From assembly GCA_035610835.1 (NCBI GenBank), contig CM069442.1, positions 1,595,853 through 1,659,852 of the forward strand: a stretch of 64,000 nt of DNA, written 5' to 3'. The number at the start of each line of letters is the position of its first letter. Position 1 is the first letter of the stretch. The notes beneath the pieces were generated by a model. That model was given only the letters and a program-made list of their open reading frames with translations, was not told the DNA's origin and made no database searches. Origin of the DNA: Ophiura sarsii (lineage: Eukaryota > Echinodermata > Ophiuroidea > Amphilepidida > Ophiuridae). Below, piece by piece: positions 46,219 to 56,195 of the stretch. The position numbers and the translations under genes are program-made.

Positions 46219-47897
46219 GATCGATTAGCTTAAGGCCCTGTCACACCATAGCGTATGGCCTGAACGTGGTCTGAACGTATGCCGACGTATTCAAAAAATA
46301 GCTCGAAAATTGTCAGAGTCCGAGAACGTCCAAGAATGTCCAACTTCCCAACGAATTGCGTCAACATCGGTGATGGAATGGACGTATCCATAGCGTATTA
46401 AACGCATACATAGCGTATGACTAACGTATTGATAGCGTATCACTAACTTATAACAAACTTATGACAGCGTATCACAGTGTATGCGATCGGCGAGCGTATG
46501 ACCAACGTATTCGTAGCGTATGTCTGCCGTGCTCGACGTATCCTCAGCGTATCCTCGGCGTACAACGAACACGTGACTTATGCCGTTGCAGAAATTGAGT
46601 TTCGTACACGGCGGGACAAGTGTTGCCAGTTCAAGTAAACGCAGCCTAGATGATAACTATTAAAATATCTAGAAGGGTAAATCTATATGTCCAACCTATA
46701 ACTTAAGACGATTAACGTACCTCTAACGTATGTCAGCGTATGTCTAACGTATGTCAGCGTTTGTAAACGTATGTCTAACGTACCACGAACCTATCGGGAA
46801 CTTATGCAGAACGTAAGTTAAGCACACGTTGAGTACGTCGAGAAATTTTGAACATGCTCAATAATTTTTCGCGGGCTCGACGTGTTCCAAATTTTCATAA
46901 CGTATCACAGCGTGCTCTTAACGTATACGACGTATCCCAAACTTACCCCTAACTTGTATCAGCGTACACCAACGTACGCCAACGTATTTTTCGATATTTC
47001 GCATACGTTGTTATACGTTCAGGCGATACGCCATGGTGTGACAGGGCTACCGTACAGCTAGCGCGCATTCGGCGTTTTGGGAACTTATGGAGGGTTTGAG
47101 TATATAAATAGGTCCCTTGAGTATCTCATCCTCACTTCTTCATGGTCTGTCGTTCTGAACACATCAACCCATCATCATATGCTACGAATACGCTAGGCTA
47201 CGTTAAGTGTACGTTAAGCATACGTTAGTCATACGCTCGCATACGCTGTGATACGCTGTCATTAGTATGTTATAAGTTAGTGATACGCTATCAATACGTT
47301 AGTCATACGCTATGTATACGTTCAATACGCTATGGATACGCTATGGATACGTGACAGGGCCTTACACGATCGCCCAGCATAAGTTGAATACGTGAGAATA
47401 CGTCGAAACTCGTTGGAAATACGTCAGGCATACGTTAGACATACGGCACATATACGTTATCAACTCGTTATCACTACTTTGGCTGTACGTTTCCCCCAGC
47501 CTACGTTCATCAACGTATACCAACTTACGAGTAAACTACGAGTAACGTACCACTAACGTATGTCAGCGTATGTCAACGTATATTTAACGTACCACAAACT
47601 TACCGGGAACTTATGCAGAACGTATTAAGCACACGTTGAGCATGTTCAATATTTGTTCGTGGTCCAAATTGTCACAGCGTATCACAGCGTGCTCTTAACG
47701 TAAACGACGTATCCCCAACGTACCCCTAACTTATAACAGCGTACACCAACGTACACCAACGTATTTTTCGATATTTCGCATACGTTGGCATACGTTGAGG
47801 CGATACGTTATGGTGTGACAGGGCCTTTAGTTGGTTAGCGCGTTGTCTCATCTCAACCTTTATTGTCAATGTCCTGGGTTCGAATCTTACAGCGACC
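46219..47897 (+). pseudogene. tRNA-like sequence split by a transposon
   Basis: Joining 46219-46232 to 47830-47897 gives a tRNA-like layout. The parts are a 7-base acceptor (GATCGAT), TA at 8-9, a D-arm read as TAGCTTAGTTGGTTAGCGCG (A-box), an anticodon-region hairpin GTTG...CAAC around CTCATCT (possible CAT anticodon), a T-arm GGGTTCGAATC (B-box) and a 3' acceptor AGCGACC. Five of seven acceptor pairs form, but the T-stem is poor. So it is a decayed tRNA or a tRNA-derived SINE head. The element at 46233-47826 lies in the D-loop, and TTA is duplicated. Confidence 0.5.
46233..47826. mobile_element. composite element with ACGTATG motif arrays, TTA target duplication
   Basis: Ends AGGCCCTGTCACACCATAGC and complement-of-right AGGCCCTGTCACACCATAAC are flanked by TTA, as expected for PIF/Harbinger-type insertion. 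An inner right-type end (GGTGTGACAGGGC) is at 47034-47046, and an inverted left-type end (GTGACAGGGCCT) at 47351-47362. Segment 46380-46530 matches the complement of 47190-47350, and 46700-47040 matches 47520-47820 directly. So one roughly 0.8-kb element has been joined to parts of another. Dozens of CGTATG, ACGTAT and ACGTACC words fill it. Segment 47060-47160 is unlike the rest and includes TATATAAATAGG. No transposase. Confidence 0.75.
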
Positions 47898-47995
47898 TAT
47901 AGTCTATATATTTTTCTTTAATATTTAGTTTAATAATAATATTACACATCGATTTATTCATTTTTGTTAACATTCAATTCTTTTTTGATTTTTGA

Positions 47996-48023
47996 TTTTT
48001 TTTTTTTTTTTTGGGGGGGGGGG
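47996..48023 (+). repeat. T17-G11 homopolymer junction
   Basis: A run of T (47996-48012) passes straight into a run of G (48013-48023). Such runs are prone to length error, so the exact size may be wrong. Confidence 0.8.
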
Positions 48024-48171
48024 CGGTTATTAATTTATTTTTTGCAACATAATACATCAAAATTCCTTTTAATCCTAGTTTGGTGGTAACTTCTAGTGAA
48101 GCCCTATATTGTATCAAAAAGTTTACATTAAATCAAGCATGTATAGTATAAAGGTAGCTTCGGAAACGTAT

Positions 48172-48391
48172 GATCCAACGTTATAAAATCGACAATTTTG
48201 TTTTGGATGTACACTCAACGTTCTAAATACATTCATTACAACGTTTGGTTTGTAACGTTCCTACAACGTCGTTAACACGTAAAATGGTGCTGACAAAGTT
48301 CATGCAACGTCATGTTTGAACGTTGTATAAAAGTGCTAAATTACTGTTTACTTTACAATGTTGTTGGTTACATTTTTGCATAAACGTTTCC
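48172..48391. mobile_element. short element rich in CAACGTT motifs
   Basis: GGAAACGTATG at 48172 pairs with CATAAACGTTTCC at 48379-48391. Between them are at least seven AACGTT/AACGTC words: CCAACGTTATAA, CAACGTTCTAAA, CAACGTTTGG, TAACGTTCC, CAACGTCG, CAACGTCATG and GAACGTTGTA. The limits are uncertain and no target duplication is visible. No coding sequence. Confidence 0.45.
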
Positions 48392-48396
48392 TGTTA

Positions 48397-48546
48397 GGGA
48401 GCACATCAAAACTCGACCGCCCGGCAACCGCTGGTTCCGTGCAGTTCCGTGAGGTTGCAGCCGGTTTCTATTGTTCTAAACAATGATATGCGGTCCAACC
48501 GGGTGGAACCGCCGGTTGCCGCGCGGTCGAGTTTTGATTTGCTCCC
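48397..48546. mobile_element. 150-bp GC-rich hairpin MITE, TTA target duplication
   Basis: GGGAGCACATCAAAACTCGA pairs with TCGAGTTTTGATTTGCTCCC. Pairing extends through CCGCNCGGCAACCG / CGGTTGCCGCGCGG and CGGTTCCACC-like parts. The element is flanked by TTA (48394-48396 and 48547-48549), which fits PIF/Harbinger-type insertion. It lies a few bases after the CAACGTT element. Confidence 0.8.
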
Positions 48547-48549
48547 TTA

Positions 48550-50300
48550 CCTGACATATAACTTAACTTGACGGTTGTGATAACGTTAACGTGTATGTTT
48601 GCTGGGATATAAACATGATAAACACTGTGCGCATTGAATTTGATTTCCTGTATCAAATAAGACGTGCGTTGCTTTTCAAATGCATATTGACTGATTATCG
48701 GTCGATGTTATTAGACGTTCGCGGTCCTCAAACCAACACCAATCCAAATGGTTAGCATGGTTGGCATTTCAATCAATTGCTGCGGAATTCATTGTCGTTA
48801 TCAAAGCAAAAGACAAGTATTTAACTCATGAATAATACTTATTGGTCGACGTTAGGCATATACAGGAGTTCTTGTTGAGAAGTGGTCGATGAGGCGTTGA
48901 TGCCATACAAACATCAAGTCTATAACGGGTATTCAAGTAAGGAGGCGTTCATTAGTTTAGTTTATTAGAAACAATTTGTCTAAGGTACTGCATCCAACTT
49001 AATTTCGGATTCTTCAATTTTTTACATAATAGTCGTTTAATTAATGCTCAATTATCCTTACAGGCTAATTGAACATCTGTTTCTAATGAGCTCTAGTCTG
49101 TTTAAAAACTGAACATTTAAAAAGCATAGGTCCTCAAATAAAGGTTTCAAATATTGGGCTTGGTCAAGTTTTCTTTCAGTTTTAATGATGATTATGAATC
49201 ACTGGATTATAGTTTTGTTGACGTGTGTATTCATTTAACATATCAAATTAATGATTTTAAATAATAAATCATTTTCGTAAAATATAATTCCCATACTGTT
49301 AACTAAAATATAATAATAATTCATCCGATTACTTGTGATTTAATATTTCTCGCACTCCATTTGAATGTTATCTGGACCAAGTAGATACTTAACACATTTA
49401 AAACATGCGTCCATCTGTCATCTGGATTAAGATATCTTATTACAGTCTGTAACTTGATCCATTGATCTAATTTCTCTAATAGCCTTCGTTACTATTTTAC
49501 CATTACCGTTATACGGGATTTCTTCTCAGATTGTTTTTGACATGTTAAATAAAGTCAATGTAAAAGTAGTTGCATGTAAAAGTTCACCTGTCGAAGCTGG
49601 CTACCTTGTGTTATTGCATTGGTTCGTAAACTAAAACATTTAATGCAAATGGTCAACTTTATATATAGAAGTAGTCACCAAAACTACTGAAGATATTCAG
49701 GCAAAGCTGGATTATACAAATGAGAAATATAATTAATAGATACACCACTACCTTATGTACAACCGACCATTATGAACGAAACCTTTTTGGACACCTCACG
49801 ACGGTCCATCCTGACAGTAGATCTACGTATCTAATAATGTGTCGGATAAAGTGGTCAGCAAACATCGGGCCAGTTTGGATTAGGGAGGGAATCATAAATG
49901 CAGAAATAGCGCGCGTGTCCGCAAACAGCCTCAATAATCTGTCTCTGTATTTCATATGATATATCCCCCTTTGGCCTCGTCGTATCGATCAATAGCGAAT
50001 GCTGAACAAACACAACTCGTTATAACCATGTTAACGAGATAAGAACATCAACCAGTAACGTTAGCGTAAAACTGTGGGTTTCCTGTCGTGGCGAATGCGG
50101 AAATAGATCATCACTCAAACCATTCTTGGTGAAGTCGAGGCTCCTTTGACACTAGTGATGTCTTCTCTGTATAGGTGAGGTGTTGTGTTCATAACCATAG
50201 ATCAGTTTAGAGTACCACCCGTATGAACATATGACAATACAGTTTGTTATCACGTGGCAAAACATATTATACATCACATAGTCTCACATACCTACAGCAG
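48550..50300. other. gene-free stretch with dispersed repeats
   Basis: Segment 49335-49520 is a diverged direct copy of 59825-60010 (CTCCATTTGAATG(T/A)TATCTGGAC, GATACTTAACACATTTAA, CCAATTTCTCTAAT-like). Segment 49965-50045 matches the complement of 19625-19700. Nothing else is recognised, and the 79-codon frame at 49720-49959 has no domain. Confidence 0.45.
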
Positions 50301-50379
50301 CCAGTGCTCTAAATAAAAAACCTATTAGCGCTTAAAAAATAATAGCGTACGGTTACGTTACATATAGGCTTTTAGCGTA

Positions 50380-50820
50380 AAATTGTGTCTAACTAAACTC
50401 TTGTCTAAATTAAACGCAAGTTTATGTTTTAAACGACGTGTTTAACAAGACCCGATTTTAATACAGGTATTAAATGTATTGTGGCCCAAATGGGTTACAA
50501 TAGATATCGACCGAATTCCTCAATTGCACGTTTATTTTTAAGACTACATGTACACGATCTGCACGTCAGCTATTCAGCTTGCACCGGGCACGGTTGAATA
50601 ATCATTCAAGGCGTACAATTGGTGCACGGGATAAGGTACGCGCGTTACACTACCCCCATACCCATGTTTAAAGTTCGACACTTTTCAGTGAGTTAGACGC
50701 GTGTTAAAGTTAAACTCATTTTCGGGAATTGCGTTTAGTTAAACGATGTGTTTAAAGTCAAAGTTAAACTCGTGTTTAGCTTAAAACCGCGTCTGAATAC
50801 GTACGAAAATACGGCCCACT
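50380..50820. repeat. region with repeated GTTTAA / CGTGTTTAA words
   Basis: TAAAC or GTTTA words recur in both orientations. Examples are AAACGCAAGTTTA near 50410, TTTAAACGACGTGTTTAA near 50430, AGTTAAACGATGTGTTTAAA near 50737 and GTTAAACTCGTGTTTAGC near 50763. The region stops with ATACGGCCC near 50815. Probably another motif-rich non-autonomous element, but I cannot place its ends. Confidence 0.35.
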
Positions 50821-52349
50821 AAATTATTAAATTGTTAGGATATCTCTTGAATGTTTCTGATTTTGTGACAAACACCGAAGCAAAGTACGATTTTTATTTT
50901 TGCACTTGTACTTGTTTTTGTAAGAACACCCTCGGTGTAGCAATAAGCAGGTAATGGATTAACATAATGAACTGCTAGCGACAACTCGTCGGAGGAGAGT
51001 CTGGTGTGGATCAGGAATATTTCCATCGATTAATACATCCTATGTGCATAGCACCTGTCACATTATACCGCGTGTGACAAAACAGTTGCAAAATGAAAAT
51101 TGTACTTTGTTTTAATTATCGACGCATAACTTTGTCAATCTTCACCTTTCAATACGGTTCGAACATTTTACGGATACCGTAGCTGAACTTACTTCATGCG
51201 ATTACTTCCATCGTAATTCGTCTCCTCACGTATTTACGTATTTTATAACCCTAAACGGTACCTCCTTAGATCAACAGAGATTTGCAATCACGAACAAGCC
51301 AGCAACGCACGTTCGTGATTGACGGCACAGTTGTTAGGTTTATTGATGGATTACAGCTGCCAATGGTCTAAATTATTACAAGATTAAACCCACAAAGACG
51401 ATTTATTTTGACCGGCACTAGCATATACGTCGTATTCGTATGCTTTGAACGTGAACCTTGTTTCAGTCTCTAATGTCTAACTCTGGATACCCAATTAAAA
51501 AGTAGCGATCGAAGGCTCAAACATAGTTAATCAAGAACCCAGCTTCACTAAACAACGCAATTATTAAGAAATATTACAAATTCCTTGAAAATCTGAATCT
51601 GCACATCTCAATTAGCTTTGTTTGTATCGTGTTTTTTTTTGTTATAGAGCTTATTGGTGACTTTTAAATACATGGTTATAATTTTGAATCCAAATTAGTA
51701 TCGACGGATCATTTATACTATATTTGTTATGCCGCCTTCGTGCAGTTGATGGCGTAATCATCGATAATGCGCAACGAAAGCGAGGCTATTTCTATTCTCA
51801 GAGTGATCTTCACGTAATCGGCCGTTGGGTTTGATACAGTTATCTTTAATAAATAATAGCCTTGATAAAGGTGTTGAGACTTTAGTTAAGAAGATGCTTT
51901 TCGATCATTGTGTTATAATGTTACAGCAATTTGAGTAGAACGTTGCATTTAAATAGCGCGCTTTCTGAAATCAACAAGTCCTGACATTTGTACGATTCCT
52001 TAATGTCAACCATTTGCTTTAAATATACCTCAAACTAGAATTTGCGTACTATAGCAACGTACTTTTAGTCATATTAAAGAAAAAACTGAACAAGTGTATT
52101 ACAGCTTTTGAAATGATAAATCTAGCGCTACTTCGCCTGAAATTTTCGCGATGATTTGTCCAAAAAGTTCCCATTCTTTCTCACTAATCATGCTAGCCCT
52201 ATAATGTGTTCTCAATTAAAGAGTCTATGATAGAGCTAAGTTTAAAATTCATACTTAAGTTTGTTATCAGGTTATACTTTGTCTATAATTGTGTCTGTTA
52301 TATAAAAGATCAAGACGAGCCTTACGTCACTAAGTGATGTTGTCGTCAC
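50821..52349. other. gene-free stretch
   Basis: I recognise no gene, RNA or element here. Confidence 0.4.
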
Positions 52350-53850
52350 TTAGAGGAATCCGTTCTTTTCCGTTTCCTCTACTTCAGATATAAGAAATGA
52401 TAACAAGCACAGGGCATTCTTCCGTAAGGCCAACAAAAAAATATTGGTTGATTGTCCATAGAGGGTCTTCAAAAGGTAGGGTCGGTAGGTCGGATTTCTC
52501 TTCTTTTCTTTTTTTTCTTCTTTTTTTTTGCTTGTGGTTGTTCTGGCCGAGTCTTAACAGCACGCCAAAATCTGAACCGTGCCAGATCTTTTGGATGACC
52601 CATAAATAAACTCACATAATACTACATGGTATGGGGTCACATGAGGGGTCATGTAGGGGTCAATTAAGGTCATATACGCGACTTTTAAAAACAAATATTA
52701 AAAGAAACACACACACACACGCCCCCACACAATTGTTGGCCTAACCGTGCAAGGCTAACGTTTTCCTTAGAAACCTTAAACTGACTTATGGCCTAGGCAA
52801 ATAGACAATACATCGCGATGGCCAAACAGACATTGAATTCATTTTGGTCAATGAATTGATAAAAGATCTAATCAGCTCAGCTTGACTAGAAACTTTTCTG
52901 ACAACGGACATGACACCGTAGCAAACTAGTGTGATCACGAGATGTCTTGTCGCACCAAATGTGGAATAAAAATATTTCAATCTTTGCCGAGCTCTGTTTT
53001 CTGTGTATACGTATGGTGAAGGACTATATCTTCTAGTGAGGCTCCTTCGAAGGTGTGAAAGAATTGCTTCCGGCAGACTCAAACAATTGCTCACCTTAGG
53101 TGGCCTCAACACTTTCCGCGCGGCTATTAGGTTTTTCATTTTCAAATCAGATTTTTTGGAAACCATTCCCAAATTTCAAAGTCTTGAAGTGCATGTAGAT
53201 CACCATTCAAGTTAGGTTTGTGACGCTTTTTAGCATGTTTAGCGTTAGCATGCCCAGATTGAATATCACTTTTAAGAACCAGCTCGGGTTACCATACATG
53301 CATACATGTAGTAGTAACGACATGGTTAATATGTTTTTCAGACGAAGGCGAGGATGGTTCTATTTAACAATAATGCTTTCTCGGTTAACGGGAATTCAAA
53401 TCGTCAAGTTTAATTGAATAGTTCACTGTCAATATATGATAGAATTCCTGGTCTGGGTTATATAGTGTAACCACAAACAAACAGCAACAATAACATATCG
53501 GTGGCGGTTATCTTACGTATGTTTTAAAAAACCCGATATGTTTATGTCATGGCCCGAATGATTGAATGATATGTGAACAGGTATTTCAGTTTTCTCTTTC
53601 TCAGATCAACACCAAGTCAAAGCGTTCCAATAGCAGTTCAAGGGCAGTTCATAGAGACCTTAAAACGTCAATTTTCCCAAAACAGATAATTTGTATCGAT
53701 TTATTCAATTACACGGACATAAAAAGACATCTGTATTTGTTCCGTTCTAAGAATTAATCTTTAGTTGTTAAACCGATGTATTGATTATTGAATGACATCG
53801 ATAGGCTACGTCAGATCAAACACTGATTACTGCACCACCTCCCCCCTCCC
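52350..53850. repeat. diverged mosaic relative of the inverted-duplication arms
   Basis: Segment 53200-53410 follows the right arm at 28690-28870 (CAAGTTAG(G/C)TTTGTGAC, ACATGTAGTAGTAA(C/T)GACA, GAGGAT(G/A)G(T)TCT). Segment 53455-53525 resembles the KYLETTAN part on the minus strand. Segment 53760-53850 resembles 27595-27660 (ACCGATGTATTGATTA, CAGATCAAAC). Near 52370 is CCTCTACTTCAGATATAAG, an R1 piece. The order differs from the main arms. AGGGGTCA repeats lie at 52631-52675, and a CA-rich run at 52706-52730. Confidence 0.5.
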
Positions 53851-56193
53851 GGATGTTGTGGTGTTTTATTGAAAGTGTCTTGATATACATAAACAAATAT
53901 ACATGCAAGAGCTAACACTGTGGGAGTACGCCCACATTACACACAAAATAGTAAAGTACAGACATGCCATGTCAACAAATGCACCATACATGTATAAAAG
54001 CACATAGCAGTAACTTCGAAGCTTTACCTCAATCGTATGTTAATTACCATGCTCAGATATAATTATCTCGTAATATTCTGACGGAATAAACAGCAAGTGT
54101 TAACACGGAATTATGTAAGATTCTATATTCTAGAATAGGCCTACAGAATGATCATACTCCCGTGTCATTCTAGATGTATTGGGTGGCCCTGTGGGTACAA
54201 TGTGATCTTATGGGTGTATGAAAAAGTACGACCATAAAGACATACAACCCCCTCTGGAGGCTATTTTAAAAATCTCGAAACGCCTCCACCGTGTGGACAC
54301 TACAAAAAGACGCCAACAGTGTAGTTTTGTACTTAGTATTCTCCCACAATATGCCTCTGTAAGAGCTCCTCCAAAAATTAAAAAGAAGTTCGGACATTAT
54401 TGTTCAATTGCCAATTTGTCGGATATATATATAGATCATGTGTTTCTTATCAATGAAAGGCGTGTATGTCTCTCTTTCCAACGATACCACATTCGTAGGA
54501 GGTCTCATTCTATATGTGCCGGGTTAATTTCCCCACTATTCCATGATCAAAGACTAACTCTGTCGCCTGTTCAATAAAGTATTACATTGACAACTGCAAT
54601 GATGAGTGATGCTCTACCGACTTTTGAGCACATGATAGTGATGAATTTGGCATATTCAGATTGAGACCTCGTCCCACTCTCAGACAAGTAGTGAGCTCGG
54701 AAACAAGTGTTCTACAAATTTGACGTCGTTGGAAAGATCAATACTTCAGCTATCATTGATGTGCATAACACACTATGGAAAGTAGGCAATTAATGTGTGA
54801 GGAGTTAAGTTTGAAGAACTTCACTAGGTACTCTTCCAGCAACTGACATCCATATAAATAATATCAATGTGTTCTATAGATATTCAGCAACATTTTAATG
54901 TCTCGCTAAACTGCTTCTGAGTATCTGCTTTCACCTGTTGTTATTTTAGATTACACGAAATCTCGTGGATTTGTCTGATTTAGAGTGATACCCAGCCAGA
55001 CTTTATCTACTTCTTCAATGCGACCACTAAATGTCTTAGTGCAATCACTGGGCAATAGCCTTGCTGATATAACTAGAAGTGTGAAACTGGCTTAGCCCGT
55101 TACATATAGACACCATTGGTGTGTACTTGATAATTGTTTGCTTGGCCAAGACATGTGTTTGAAAAGCTTAATGTCTCAGGTTTAATGTTCGGTTTACCTA
55201 CCAACAAAGTTCTATAACCTTTCGATATTTTCACTTTCAATGCTCTTCTTTAGCTGATGATACAGACTCACATTATTTACTTATTATAATTCTAGAGATT
55301 TTCCAGATTGGCATTGTGTACCTTGTCCAATGGAAGGATGTCGTCGACTGAAGCCAAAAATCTACCGCTCAGCACTCAACCCTCCACCTCCCAACATACC
55401 CCTCCCCTACACGGTTGCAATGTTTTATGTTTTATTTTATTTTTTCAACATCTTACTATACGAATCCGCAAATTATACTATAAATACATACATGTTATAT
55501 CTTTTTTGTGATGACTACAATTGACCTTTCAATCGACCTTTTGTTTGTTTACACAAAACCTCTTAGATTTTCCAATAAAATCTTCAAAACTTTAACCTTC
55601 AAAGATGAGAAACACTCAATATATATATATTAAAGCTTTACAGCTGAGTTCATATGTGTTGCTATACCTCATTGAACGAAAATGAGGAAATTCCATTGAG
55701 AGTCTCCAATGTGGCTCAGACCGTGATCGTATTACTATCGACAATCTGACAAATGTGTCGACCATTTCAACTCTATTAAGATCCTAATTGAATTCTATTC
55801 AAGCTTAGCTTTCCGACTCATTAAGCTCACAGCCTCGATAACATTTCCATATGTCTACGGTCTTCAATTGTGGTCGAATTCAACATCAAAAACTGATGCC
55901 ATCGTGCAAACTCCTTATTGGGTAAAGCGCTGTATAATACTTTTATAAATTGTGAACGATGACACCAATATTTGGTTGAAGTTAACTCGTTTGTCATAGG
56001 TTCTTTACGAATATACCTGATTGTAGTTAATGCAAGACACGCTTGGACAGCTTCTATGAATGTTCATCAATCATCTACAACATGCATCTTTCATTTTCAT
56101 TGGCTGAATAGCTCTTTTGAAAAATATGTATATTCATCATTAAAAGACCTGCCGTTTTATATAAGATCCACTATAAGTACAACAGTAGTATCA
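53851..56193. other. gene-free stretch with one unexplained 119-codon frame
   Basis: The plus-strand frame at 54218-54577 is basic and has no recognised domain. An AATAAA overlaps its end at 54573, but there is no other sign of a gene. The rest shows short frames and an AT microsatellite near 55620. Nothing else is supported. Confidence 0.35.
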
Positions 56194-56195
56194 TA

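Noticed and set aside
52816..52829. GATGGCCAAACAGA as a third copy of the 187-bp MITE
   Set aside because: Only 14 bp match the terminal repeat; no second end or further similarity nearby.
54218..54577. 119-codon basic frame followed by AATAAA
   Set aside because: No known domain, and AATAAA is common in AT-rich DNA. It is described in the region entry but not called.
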